Of a stretch of 64,000 nucleotides of DNA, positions 8,529 to 17,404 are shown one piece after another. The stretch lies in the NCBI RefSeq assembly GCF_001423615.1, contig NZ_LMOU01000001.1:1869770-1933769 (forward strand). Direction: 5' to 3'. The stretch is from Microbacterium sp. Leaf159. Lineage in GTDB: Bacteria; Actinomycetota; Actinomycetes; Actinomycetales; Microbacteriaceae. Every line of letters begins with the position of its first letter. The first letter of the stretch is position 1. The notes under the pieces were generated by a model, which saw only the letters and a list, made by a program, of their open reading frames with translations, did not search any database and was not told the DNA's origin. The translations under genes and the position numbers were made by a program.

Positions 8529-11075
8529 TCAGGGGAATCGTGCCCCGATCGTGGGCGTCGCGGATCCGAGGATGGTCGCGACCAGAGCGGGGAGGCTCCG
8601 AGCAGATGCCGTGACACCCGCCACGAGTCTGCCCGAGGCATCCGTCGCAGGGCGCCCCTCGACGGCCGTCGAGTTCACGTCCTGGCCGGTGGTGGTGCGG
8701 TACGCATCCCAGGTCGTGAAGACGTACGGGTTCACGTTGGCCGTGCCCCGGGACCAGATCACGAACCACGACGGAGCCGAGGCGCTGTTGCGCTGGATCA
8801 CATTGCCGTCCGAACCGATGTTGAGCTCGGCCGGGGTGAAGCGGTGCGTGTAGTCCTCGACGCAGACCGTGCAGTTTCCGGCGCTCTCGCCGATGACGTT
8901 GTTGCCGATCGAGATGTCGCGGATCAGCCACGGCATCGTCGAGTCGGGGAACGGACGTCGGGCGTTGTGTCCAGGCACGGACGCATCCGTCGAGCTGCGG
9001 CTGTCCTGCACGATGTTCACGGCGCGGTCGCCGCCGATGATCGTGTTGTTCCACAGGTTCACGCCACCGGTGTTGTTGATCTTGACGCCGTTGCCCACGT
9101 TGCGCAGCACGAGGTTGTTGACGAAGTCGATCTTCTGCGACAGCTCGAGGAACGCACCGGCGCCCTTGTTCTCGATGAAGTCCGAACCGGTGATGCGCAC
9201 GTCGTACACCGACTGATCGAGCCACAGCCCGGGTCCGTCGTTGCGGAGCAGCGCCGAATCGGTGACGGTGACACCGCGCGATTTGGCGATCTTCACGCCA
9301 CCAGAGACGGGCGACGTGTTGAAGTGCTCCGCATTGTTCTCGACCGCGAGAAGATCGTCGATCACGAGCGCATCCGCGTAGTTGGCTCCGAGACCCATGA
9401 GGCCGTTGCGTGCCAGGGTCACATCGCGAACCGTCGCATTCGAGGCACCGACGAAGAGTCCGGTCGAGGCGGTGTCGTAGATCACGACGTTCTCGATCGT
9501 CGCCTTCGGCGCCTCGACGGTCACAGCACCCATCATCCACACGGAGGTCGCGTAGTTGCGGATGCCGATCCCGCGGACGACCGCTCCCTCACCGCGGAGC
9601 GAGAGCGCCTTGGTGAGAGTGGAGGTCTGGACGGAGTGTCCTGCGGGGTCGCTGCCGAGATAGAGGCGGTCGTTCGCGACATCCGTGAAGAACGTTCCCG
9701 CCTTCAGCCCGGCAAGCGTCGACACCTCGACCTGCGGGACGCCGTCGATCCAGACCTGCTCAGGGTGAGCCGCCATCGGATGCTCGGCGTTCAGCCAGCG
9801 CCATCCGGCGGCCGTGCCGTCGGCCTCGCCCTTGGTGAAGGACGGCGTCGAATCGAAGTCGTACTTCCAGTCAGGACTGAACCAGCTGCCGCCGGACGCC
9901 TGCCAGTTCTTCAGCGTCGATGCGCCGTCGAACCAGACCGCTTCGCCGGGATACGACTGGATCGTGATCTTCTTGCCCGCAGGGATCACGACGGACTCGT
10001 GATACGTCCCGGCGCGGAGCACGAGAGTCGAGCCGGATGCTGCGCGGTCGACCGCGGACTGCACCGTGGCGAACGGAGCCGCCGATGTGCCCGTTCCGGT
10101 CGTCGCTGCCCCGGCGCTGACGAACAGCGCTCCCGAAGGAACCGCATAGCTGGTGGTCCCGACGAGCGCAGAACCCGCCGAGGTGCGCGCACCGGTCACG
10201 TTCCACGCGGGCGCCCCACCGGCAGGCGGCGTCGTGGGCGTGGTCGGAGTGGTCGGCACCGTCGGAGTGGTCGGCACCGTCGGAGTCGTCGGCACCGTAG
10301 GAGTGGTCGGCACGGTCGGAGTCGTCGGCGGGGTGGTAGGCGGAGCCACCTCTTCCGGCGACGTCACGCGAAGATCGTCGAACAGGACAGGAAGCGCCGG
10401 GGTGCTGCGCGAGACGTAGAGCCGCACGCCCGTGCGGCCGTCTGCCGCGAGACGCTTGGTGGAGCGATCCGCGACCGACAGCTTCCACGTCGTGGGCTTG
10501 GCTCCGACGGCGGTGACGCGCGCATCGATCGTGACCTTGTCAGTGCCCGCGAGTCGGGTCTCGAGGACGAACGGAACTCCCGCCTTGACGCGGAGCTCGG
10601 GAACCCAGGAATAGCCGAGCGACGTCTGCACGCCGGCGTTGACGCGAAGCGTCTCGAGGAGCACCACGCCCTTCGGGTCGACGCGGACCTGCGTCTGGTA
10701 GAAGCCGTCGGCCGTCAGCCGAGACTGCAGGCTCATGTACACACCCGAGCCGGACTTCGGCAGGGCCGGGAGTGTGAACTCCGTGGACTGGGTGGAATCG
10801 CCGACGGACAGGCCTACCGGACGCGCGGTCACAGTGGCCCCGGGGGCGGCGGCGTTCAGCTTCGCCGAGCCGTTCGCCACGGAGACCGCGGTGGCCGGGG
10901 ACGCGTCGTAGGTGACGCCGTCGGCAGACGCGCCGAGGCCCGCCGAGACTGTGCGGTCCATGGAGTCCTGGACCAGGACTTCGTCGGTGGTGTCCGCCGC
11001 GGCGGGGGTCACCACGGCGAACGGGAGTAACAGTGCGGATAAGGATGCGATCAGGGGGAGGGTACGTTTACGCAT
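8529..11075 (-). CDS. secreted right-handed parallel beta-helix protein with N-terminal jelly-roll-like domain
   Basis: 848 aa. The ATG at 11075 has GGAGAG upstream and begins a signal peptide (M-R-K-R..., cleavage after A-A-A). An upstream in-frame GTG at 11108 only adds 11 polar residues. Residues about 25-235 form the same domain found at the ends of the two giant PKD proteins: start D-S-M-D-R-T, end F-D-D-L-R-V. A Thr-Pro-Val linker of hexapeptide repeats follows, then a beta-helix of about 550 residues with a GTYHESVVIPAGK opening typical of DUF1565/pectate-lyase-like folds. Such folds bind or cleave polysaccharides. No catalytic residues can be assigned, so a lyase, epimerase or binding role stays open. 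It is the last gene of the leftward surface cluster. Confidence 0.8.
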   Translation of the reverse strand: MRKRTLPLIASLSALLLPFAVVTPAAADTTDEVLVQDSMDRTVSAGLGASADGVTYDASPATAVSVANGSAKLNAAAPGATVTARPVGLSVGDSTQSTEFTLPALPKSGSGVYMSLQSRLTADGFYQTQVRVDPKGVVLLETLRVNAGVQTSLGYSWVPELRVKAGVPFVLETRLAGTDKVTIDARVTAVGAKPTTWKLSVADRSTKRLAADGRTGVRLYVSRSTPALPVLFDDLRVTSPEEVAPPTTPPTTPTVPTTPTVPTTPTVPTTPTVPTTPTTPTTPPAGGAPAWNVTGARTSAGSALVGTTSYAVPSGALFVSAGAATTGTGTSAAPFATVQSAVDRAASGSTLVLRAGTYHESVVIPAGKKITIQSYPGEAVWFDGASTLKNWQASGGSWFSPDWKYDFDSTPSFTKGEADGTAAGWRWLNAEHPMAAHPEQVWIDGVPQVEVSTLAGLKAGTFFTDVANDRLYLGSDPAGHSVQTSTLTKALSLRGEGAVVRGIGIRNYATSVWMMGAVTVEAPKATIENVVIYDTASTGLFVGASNATVRDVTLARNGLMGLGANYADALVIDDLLAVENNAEHFNTSPVSGGVKIAKSRGVTVTDSALLRNDGPGLWLDQSVYDVRITGSDFIENKGAGAFLELSQKIDFVNNLVLRNVGNGVKINNTGGVNLWNNTIIGGDRAVNIVQDSRSSTDASVPGHNARRPFPDSTMPWLIRDISIGNNVIGESAGNCTVCVEDYTHRFTPAELNIGSDGNVIQRNSASAPSWFVIWSRGTANVNPYVFTTWDAYRTTTGQDVNSTAVEGRPATDASGRLVAGVTASARSLPALVATILGSATPTIGARFP
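10243..10332. repeat. 18-bp tandem repeat encoding a Thr-Pro-Val linker
   Basis: Five 18-bp units (GTCGGAGTGGTCGGCACC and close variants) in the coding strand's complement encode repeated T-T-P-T-V-P hexapeptides. They join the two domains of the beta-helix protein. In-frame slippage would lengthen or shorten the linker. Confidence 0.9.
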
Positions 11076-11245
11076 GAGGGGGAGGCTCTCCGATGTGCTT
11101 CTCGTCACTGCAGGGTCGGGTAGGCAGCGTCGACATCCAACTTCGGTGGCGGATGATGATAGACCATAGCCTGAATCTCCTGGACAGTTCCTGAGGATTT
11201 GCTGATATCGATTGGATAACTGTCAGCGATCGGTCGGCCTTCCGG

Positions 11246-11962
11246 TCAGCCGAGCGCAGACATCTTTCGGAACCATATGGCGAGCGCGGCGCCCAAGTAC
11301 AGCGCCGCGGCGAGTGCGAGAAGGCTATATACCAGCATGAATGCGGGCGGCCAGCCCCACAGCACGAACGCGAAGCACAGGACTCCGTAGTCGGTCGGAA
11401 GTCCGAGGAGAGAACGGACGAGCGAGAACCCGCCGGACTCCGCCGCCTGCGGCACACCGCGTTTGCCCTTGAGGAGATCGTTGAGGATCATCCCGAAGAA
11501 AGTGACCGTCGAGATGACCGCGAACCCGAGCGGCACCAGGAGCCAGAGGTCCGACGGCAGCGGGAAGAACCGGTACCAGCCGATCGTCACCGCGAGCGGG
11601 AGCGCGACCAGCTTCGTCGAATCGAGGACGTGGTCGAGCCATTCGCCCGCGAGGGATCCCCCGCCGCGCAGACGGGCGACCTGACCGTCTGCGCTGTCCC
11701 AGGCATAGCCGATCGCGAGCAGCAGCCAGACGACGATGCCGAGGACGATCGACGGAGGCACCGTGGCCAGCAGGACGATGCCCGTGAAGGTGAACGCCGC
11801 GCTGATCAGGGAGACCTGGTTCGGCACGAGGCCGACCGTGTACGCCCCCGCCGCGATCACACGCCCCACCGGGCGATTGATGAAGACCGAGTAGGCGGGG
11901 GCCCCACGGGCCCGTCCCTTCTGCGCAGCAGAGAGACTCCGGTACGAATCTGTGAAAGTCAG
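11246..11962 (-). CDS. CDP-alcohol phosphatidyltransferase family protein, probable CTG start
   Basis: About 238 aa of multipass membrane protein. The family signature D-x2-D-G-x2-A-R-x8-G-x3-D-x3-D is complete (DSADGQVARLRGGGSLAG followed by EWLDHVLD), so Mg2+-dependent transfer of a phospho-alcohol from a CDP-alcohol is expected. Homologous sequence (L-S-A-A-Q-K, A-P-A-Y-S, F-I-N-R-P) continues upstream of the first GTG at 11869 with no ATG, GTG or TTG. A CTG at 11962, 7 nt after GAGGAG and overlapping the upstream stop (CTGA), is the best start. If GTG 11869 is used the protein is 207 aa. The substrate is unknown; the TagD-like cytidylyltransferase at 23.36 kb could supply a CDP-alcohol for a surface polymer. 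Confidence 0.8.
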   Translation of the reverse strand: MTFTDSYRSLSAAQKGRARGAPAYSVFINRPVGRVIAAGAYTVGLVPNQVSLISAAFTFTGIVLLATVPPSIVLGIVVWLLLAIGYAWDSADGQVARLRGGGSLAGEWLDHVLDSTKLVALPLAVTIGWYRFFPLPSDLWLLVPLGFAVISTVTFFGMILNDLLKGKRGVPQAAESGGFSLVRSLLGLPTDYGVLCFAFVLWGWPPAFMLVYSLLALAAALYLGAALAIWFRKMSALG

Positions 11963-14900
11963 GGCGTCACTCCTCGTGCGCGGAAGTCATCGAATGTCAG
12001 GGTGTACGGCACACTGCTGAATCCGGATCCGGCGTAAGTCGAGATGCCGATGTACCCGGGACTCTGCAGTGCGGCGGTCGAATCGGTCGTCGTCAGCTGC
12101 CAGTCAGCAGGCTCCGGCGACCCCGCCGCCCAGAGCTTACTGCGGAGCGTGGTCGTTCCGACCCCGAATGCCTGCACCCTCACGTTATATATCGTTCCGG
12201 CGGCGAAGGTGAAGCCCGTCATGTTCTGCGACACCAGTGCCGTGCCGCCACGAGCAAGCTGCGCGGTCACCGTTCCGTCGGCTCCGATCAGCCACCGCGC
12301 CCGGTAGTCGTCCGATCCGACGACGCGAGCGAGGGCTGCGACGTACACGCGCGCACCTGCCGGCATCGCCGGCGCAGTGACCGTGAACGTGAGGTCGGTG
12401 CTCGTCGAGGTCGCGGCGTTCAGCGACGCGGTGCGGGTCTGGCCCGCCGCCGATGTCGTGAACTTCGCGGCCCCGTTGTCGATTGCCACGACTCCTGCAC
12501 CGCTGGTCTGCGTCCACACGCCACCGGTCTGGGCCGTTCCCAGCGTGCCGTTGGCCCGACCGAAGTCGTCGGCGGCGAAGGCGGCGCCCGCCGGGGCGAC
12601 GACCGTGACCGACTTCGTCACGGTGTTCACCGCACCGAGGTTGTCTGTCACCGTCAGTGTCACCGTGTAGGTGCCTGCGGCGGCATACGGGTGCGAGGCC
12701 GTGGCCCCGGTGGCGGTCGCGCCGTCACCGAAGTTCCACGAATACGAGGCGATCGAGCCATCCGGATCCGCCGACGCCGAGGCGTCGACAGCAACGGTGA
12801 GGTCGCTCGGTGTGGCTGTGAACGAGGCGACGGGGTTCTGGTTGCCCGGGGCCGGAGCCGTCACCGTGACCGCGTTGGTCACCGTTCCGGTCGCACCCTT
12901 GTCATCCGTGACCGTCAGCTTCACCTGGTACGTGCCTGCAGCGGCATATGCGTGTGCTGCCGGCGTGACTCCCGTGCCCGTCGCTCCGTCTCCGAAGTCC
13001 CAGGCGTACGAGGCGATCGTGCCGTCGGCATCCGCAGACGTCGATCCGTTGACGGTCGCCGCGAGGCCGCTCACCGAGCTCGTGAACGCCGCGACGGGAG
13101 CCTGGTTCGCCGGAGGCGTCGGACCGCCGGTCGTGGAACCCGCCCAGAAGTTGTCGAACCGCGTCTGGAACGGCACGTTCGTGACCGAACCGCCGAGGTA
13201 GACGCCGAGTCCGACGTGACCCGCGGACTGCAGAGAAGCCGTGGAGTCGGTCGTGGTCGAGGTCCACGTCGCGGGCTCGGCCGTTCCCACCTTCCACACC
13301 TTGGCCCTGATGGTCGTCGGAGACGTGCCCGTCGCCTCGGTGCGCACGTGGAGTGCGTCACCGGCGTTGACGGTCAGCCCGGTCGACACGGTCGTCAGCA
13401 CGGTTCCGGTCTGCTGCAGCTGGAGCTGCACCCCGCCGGTCGGCGAGACGATGATGCGCGACTTGTAGTCGTCCGTCCCGATACGCCGAGCGGAGACCGT
13501 GTAGTACGCACTGCCGCCGACAGGTCGCTGCGGCAGGACCACATCGACGTCGACCGCGGTGTCCGTCGCCGAGACTCCGGTGAGGTACGCGTACCGCTGC
13601 GATCCTCCGGCGGGCTGCTGGAACGCCGCGTAGGCGCCGCTGACCAGGTAGTTGGATGCCGTGTTCGACAGCGTCCACGCTCCCCCGGTGTTCGCGGTGC
13701 CGAGACCGCTGGCCACCGTGCGGTTGAACGAGTCCGACGCGTAGGTCACCGCACCCACAGGCGCGGTCACCGTGATCGATGCCGTCGTCTGCGAGGTGGC
13801 GCCCTCATTGTCGGTCACCGTGAGGGTGATCGTGTAGGTGCCGGCCGCAGCGTACGTGTGCGTCGCGGTCTTGCCGGTCCCGACCGCGGTCGAGTCGCCC
13901 CAGTTCCAGGAGTAGCCCGCGATCGTGCCGTCGGTGTCCTGCGATGCGCTCGCGTCCACGTCGACCTTGAGGTCGGCGGCGGCGGAGGTGAACGACGACA
14001 CCGGAGCCTGGTTGGCCACGGCTTCGACGATGGCCGTCTGCGTGCCTGTCGCGCCCTTGTCGTCGGTGACCGTGAGGGTCACCGTGTACGAGCCTGCTGC
14101 GGCGTACGTGTGCGTCGCCGTGGCGCCGGAGCCCGCAGGCGATCCGTCACCCCAGTTCCAGCTGTAGCCCGTGATCGTGCCGTCGGCGTCGGCCGACGCC
14201 GATGCGTCGACCGCGAGGCCGAGCTTGGTCACGGCATTCGTGAAGCTCGCCGTCGGCGCGATGTTCGCGGGGGCGCCCGTGGTTCCCAGCGCGTAGTGCT
14301 GCGAGACGGTCGTTCCGGTGAGCGGCGAGAGGTAGACGGCGACCTCGTCGATCGATCCGTCGAACTCCCAGTCACCCGGACCCCACGTGACGTCGCCGCC
14401 GACGTGCCAGTACCCGGTGTAGTCCTGCGCGTTGGTCTGACCGTTCGAGCCCTGGAGCACGCCGTCGACGTACAGGCGCATCCCCGTCGAGCCCTGGGTC
14501 GCGACGACCTGATGCCACTGTCCGTCGTTGTACGACGCGGAGGTCTGCAGCGTCTCGGCGAAACCGACCCAGACACCGTAGATGAGCTTGCCGTCCGGCG
14601 TCATGTAGACGTGGCGGTCATATCCGGACGAGTTTCCGTCCGAGCTGTTGCCGAATCCGATGATCTTGCCACCGGTCGTCGTGCTCGTCTTGAACCATGC
14701 CTCGAGCGAGTACGACCGAGGGTTGCTGAACGAGTTCTGGCTGATGACCTGGCCGCCCTCGAAAGACGCCGCCTTGTTGGTCACGCCGGCGAGCGCCCCG
14801 TCGGCACCCTTGCTGATGCCGCCGAAGTACGTGCCCTTCTGGTTGTAGCCGGAGGCATCGGCCGCGGTGCTTCCCGTCGACTCACCGAGTCGCCAGTAGA

Positions 14901-17310
14901 GCGCGGGGTCGGCCGCGTAGACGGCTGCACCGTATGCATCCGCGGGCGCGGTCGCGCCTTCAAGCTCACGACCGGATGCGGTGTAGTGCGCCGCCGCCTG
15001 CTCACGGGTCAGCGGGGCACCGTAGATGGCCACCTCGTCGATCTGCCCGTCGAAGAACGCGGCACCGGCCCACGAGGTGTCGCCACCGACGCGCCAGTAT
15101 CCGTTGTACGGCTGGGCCGAGGTGACATCGGTGCGCTGAGCGACACGGACGCCGTCGATGTAGAGCACCATGCCGCCGTCGCTGAGGCCGGCCGACATGT
15201 AATGCCACTGACCGTCGTTGAAGGAACTCGCCGAGCTGATCGTCTGCGACGAGCCGGGGTAGACGCCGAAGGTGACGCGTCCGCTCGGCTCCATGTAGAC
15301 GTGGCGGTCGTAGCTGCCGGACGTGCCGGTGGAGCTGCTGCCGAATCCGACGATCTTGCCGCCGTCGGTGCTCGTCGTCTTGAACCAGGCCTCGACACCG
15401 AAGGTGTCAGGACCGGCGATCGCCGAGGTCGTCGAGGCGAAGCCGTTGTTCGAGCCGTCGAAGTCGGACGCGCTGCGCGAGTCGGAGAGCATGGCCCCCG
15501 AGGTGCCGCGGGTCACACCGCTGCGGATGGCGAGGTCGGATGCTCCGGCCCAGTCGTACGAGAGCGTGGCCGACGAGTCATCGAGGGGCCAGTAGCTCAG
15601 CGGCGCGTCACCGAGCACCGCACTGCGGTATGCGCTCGGGGCTGCGGAGCCGGATGCTGTGACCGTGGTGGTCCCGCCGAGGATCGTGTGCCCCTCGTTG
15701 TCGGTCGCACGCACCCGATAGGTGTAGCTCGTGCCGTTCGTGACCGTGGTGTCGACGTATGCCATGGGAGGCAGACCCCAGTCGGAGGACTTCGACCGCA
15801 CGTTCTCATAGGTCTTGACGACCACGTTGTCGCGGAGCACCTCGTACTTCAGGAACTCGCTGTCGCGGTCGTAGTTGAGGGGCCAGCTGACGCGGATCGA
15901 TCCGCCGGTGAGGGCGATCGCCGATGCGGGCCATGCCGTGTTCCACAGGAGCGGGCCCTGTGCGTTCGTGGACTTCGAGGTCACCGCGAAGCGCGCGAGA
16001 CCCTGCTGCCCTGTGTTGTTCACGCGGGTGAACTCACCGCCGTAGACGAGGTACTCGCTGTTGGACGAGACCGACCACGGGCCCTGCGATGCGCCGCTGA
16101 CGTTGCCGGCGTTGAAGCTCGGGAACCAGTGGAGAAGCTTGGGTGCGGGGTTGCCGCCGAAGTCGTAGTAGCCGAGGTTCAGGCCGTAAGGAGTGGTCCG
16201 CGCGACATCCTTCGAGACGGCGAGGCCACGGTAGAACGTCCAGGGGTCGCTCTGCGGGAAGCCGTCTTCGAGGCTGCCGCAGTAGTGCGAGTGCCCGGCC
16301 GCGTAGACGGTGTCGCCCATCGGCTCGACGTCGTACTGGTCGCCGTGGCAGTCGTTGACCCAGACGAGGTTGCCGCTCGACCAGGATGCACGGAAGGAGC
16401 CCTCGAGGTTGCCACCGGCACCGAACACGTAACCGGTGCCGTAGATGTCGTCGCCCGAGGACTTGAGCGAGAGGATCGCGGCGTCGAGTCCGGCGTTGCG
16501 GACGACGTTGTTCGCGGAGAACGGCAGGAGAGACGCATCCGATGCCGAGACCATGGCGAGGCCGTATCCGGGGTTCGAGCTGCCGTTGAGAGTCTGGAAG
16601 TTGCCGCCGAGGACCACCTTGTCGCCCGCGGGAGAGACGGTCACGACACGGCCCTGGCGCCCTTCGAGCACGGGAGCCCAGGGAAGCAGGGCGCCGGCGC
16701 GGCTGAATGCCGCGGCACCGGAGCGGTCGTTGCCCGAGACGCGACCGAAGGTACCGGTGATGTAGACGGTGTCGTTGGTCGCGGCGACGCCCGACGTGAC
16801 GCCGTTGGAGTTCGGGTTGAACGACGAGAGCGTTCCACTCGGCAGATCGAACGCGGCCACGCGGTTGCGGGTCTGGGTGTTCACCGTGGTGAAGTCACCC
16901 ACGATGTAGAGGCGCGTGCCATCGGGCGACGCCTCTACCTGACGCACCTGGCCGTTGATCGACGGCGCGAACGAGGCGATCAGCACACCCGTGCGGATGT
17001 CGTAGGCGAGGAGGTTCGACCGGGGGGTCTCGTTCACTCCGGCGGCGGCCCCTGCGGGGCGGGCACTGGTGAACTTGCCCGCCGCGTACACGACGTTGCC
17101 GACGACCGCCTGATCCCAGACGATGCCGTTGATCTGCACCGTCGGCAGCGAATCGGCAGTGACCGTCGACGCCTCTCCGGCCGGTGGACTCACGTCCGCC
17201 TGTGCGGGTGACATCGCCACCAGAGACCCGAAAGCCACGGCGAGCGTCATCGCGATCGCGACGAAGGCCCCACGCGTGCGGCGTCCCCAAGACATTGCTG
17301 TATTGCCCAT
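11959..17310 (-). CDS. giant secreted protein: beta-propeller, Fn3-like, 2 LamG, 4 PKD, 2 jelly-roll-like domains
   Basis: 1783 aa. A signal peptide (cleavage after about A-Q-A, residue 38) is followed by a propeller region opening with the same V-T-A-D-x-L-P-T-x-Q-I-N-G-I-V-W motif as the 3243-7955 protein. Then come a fibronectin-III-like segment, two LamG domains with YW(P/R)L and NDGQWH signatures, two PKD domains, a domain of about 200 aa (D-S-F-N-R-T to F-D-N-F-W-A-G), two more PKD domains and a second copy of that domain (D-D-F-G-R-A to D-D-F-R-A-R). There is no cell-wall sorting signal. The start is ATG 17310, 4 nt after a GGGG-loop hairpin whose loop is the Shine-Dalgarno. The last codons overlap the CDP-alcohol phosphatidyltransferase start. 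A glycan-binding or adhesion role is inferred. Confidence 0.85.
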   Translation of the reverse strand: MGNTAMSWGRRTRGAFVAIAMTLAVAFGSLVAMSPAQADVSPPAGEASTVTADSLPTVQINGIVWDQAVVGNVVYAAGKFTSARPAGAAAGVNETPRSNLLAYDIRTGVLIASFAPSINGQVRQVEASPDGTRLYIVGDFTTVNTQTRNRVAAFDLPSGTLSSFNPNSNGVTSGVAATNDTVYITGTFGRVSGNDRSGAAAFSRAGALLPWAPVLEGRQGRVVTVSPAGDKVVLGGNFQTLNGSSNPGYGLAMVSASDASLLPFSANNVVRNAGLDAAILSLKSSGDDIYGTGYVFGAGGNLEGSFRASWSSGNLVWVNDCHGDQYDVEPMGDTVYAAGHSHYCGSLEDGFPQSDPWTFYRGLAVSKDVARTTPYGLNLGYYDFGGNPAPKLLHWFPSFNAGNVSGASQGPWSVSSNSEYLVYGGEFTRVNNTGQQGLARFAVTSKSTNAQGPLLWNTAWPASAIALTGGSIRVSWPLNYDRDSEFLKYEVLRDNVVVKTYENVRSKSSDWGLPPMAYVDTTVTNGTSYTYRVRATDNEGHTILGGTTTVTASGSAAPSAYRSAVLGDAPLSYWPLDDSSATLSYDWAGASDLAIRSGVTRGTSGAMLSDSRSASDFDGSNNGFASTTSAIAGPDTFGVEAWFKTTSTDGGKIVGFGSSSTGTSGSYDRHVYMEPSGRVTFGVYPGSSQTISSASSFNDGQWHYMSAGLSDGGMVLYIDGVRVAQRTDVTSAQPYNGYWRVGGDTSWAGAAFFDGQIDEVAIYGAPLTREQAAAHYTASGRELEGATAPADAYGAAVYAADPALYWRLGESTGSTAADASGYNQKGTYFGGISKGADGALAGVTNKAASFEGGQVISQNSFSNPRSYSLEAWFKTSTTTGGKIIGFGNSSDGNSSGYDRHVYMTPDGKLIYGVWVGFAETLQTSASYNDGQWHQVVATQGSTGMRLYVDGVLQGSNGQTNAQDYTGYWHVGGDVTWGPGDWEFDGSIDEVAVYLSPLTGTTVSQHYALGTTGAPANIAPTASFTNAVTKLGLAVDASASADADGTITGYSWNWGDGSPAGSGATATHTYAAAGSYTVTLTVTDDKGATGTQTAIVEAVANQAPVSSFTSAAADLKVDVDASASQDTDGTIAGYSWNWGDSTAVGTGKTATHTYAAAGTYTITLTVTDNEGATSQTTASITVTAPVGAVTYASDSFNRTVASGLGTANTGGAWTLSNTASNYLVSGAYAAFQQPAGGSQRYAYLTGVSATDTAVDVDVVLPQRPVGGSAYYTVSARRIGTDDYKSRIIVSPTGGVQLQLQQTGTVLTTVSTGLTVNAGDALHVRTEATGTSPTTIRAKVWKVGTAEPATWTSTTTDSTASLQSAGHVGLGVYLGGSVTNVPFQTRFDNFWAGSTTGGPTPPANQAPVAAFTSSVSGLAATVNGSTSADADGTIASYAWDFGDGATGTGVTPAAHAYAAAGTYQVKLTVTDDKGATGTVTNAVTVTAPAPGNQNPVASFTATPSDLTVAVDASASADPDGSIASYSWNFGDGATATGATASHPYAAAGTYTVTLTVTDNLGAVNTVTKSVTVVAPAGAAFAADDFGRANGTLGTAQTGGVWTQTSGAGVVAIDNGAAKFTTSAAGQTRTASLNAATSTSTDLTFTVTAPAMPAGARVYVAALARVVGSDDYRARWLIGADGTVTAQLARGGTALVSQNMTGFTFAAGTIYNVRVQAFGVGTTTLRSKLWAAGSPEPADWQLTTTDSTAALQSPGYIGISTYAGSGFSSVPYTLTFDDFRARGVTP

Positions 17311-17404
17311 CGTTCATCTCCCCAGATGATGGACCGTTCGCGCTCAACCCCTACATTGGCACCGAACGATAATTCCCCAGTAATCCGTCGTCCGGCGGCA
17401 TGAC
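17311..17404 (-). promoter_or_regulatory. leader with GGGG-loop hairpin masking the Shine-Dalgarno of the giant PKD gene
   Basis: On the minus strand the hairpin at 17328-17315 has stem CATCT/AGATG and loop GGGG; flanking bases extend it to 6 bp (TCATCT/AGATGA). The loop plus AG is the only good Shine-Dalgarno for the ATG at 17310. An outer CCA can pair with TGG across the start codon. Two more G-runs lie upstream in weaker stems: CTGGGGAA at 17380-17373 and TAGGGGTT near 17350. The region follows directly on the stop of the upstream membrane-protein gene. Confidence 0.55.

Noticed and set aside
12691..17211. Plus-strand open frame of about 1500 codons opposite the second giant gene
   Set aside because: Same composition effect. 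No signal, motif or ribosome-binding site; the minus strand carries the real protein.
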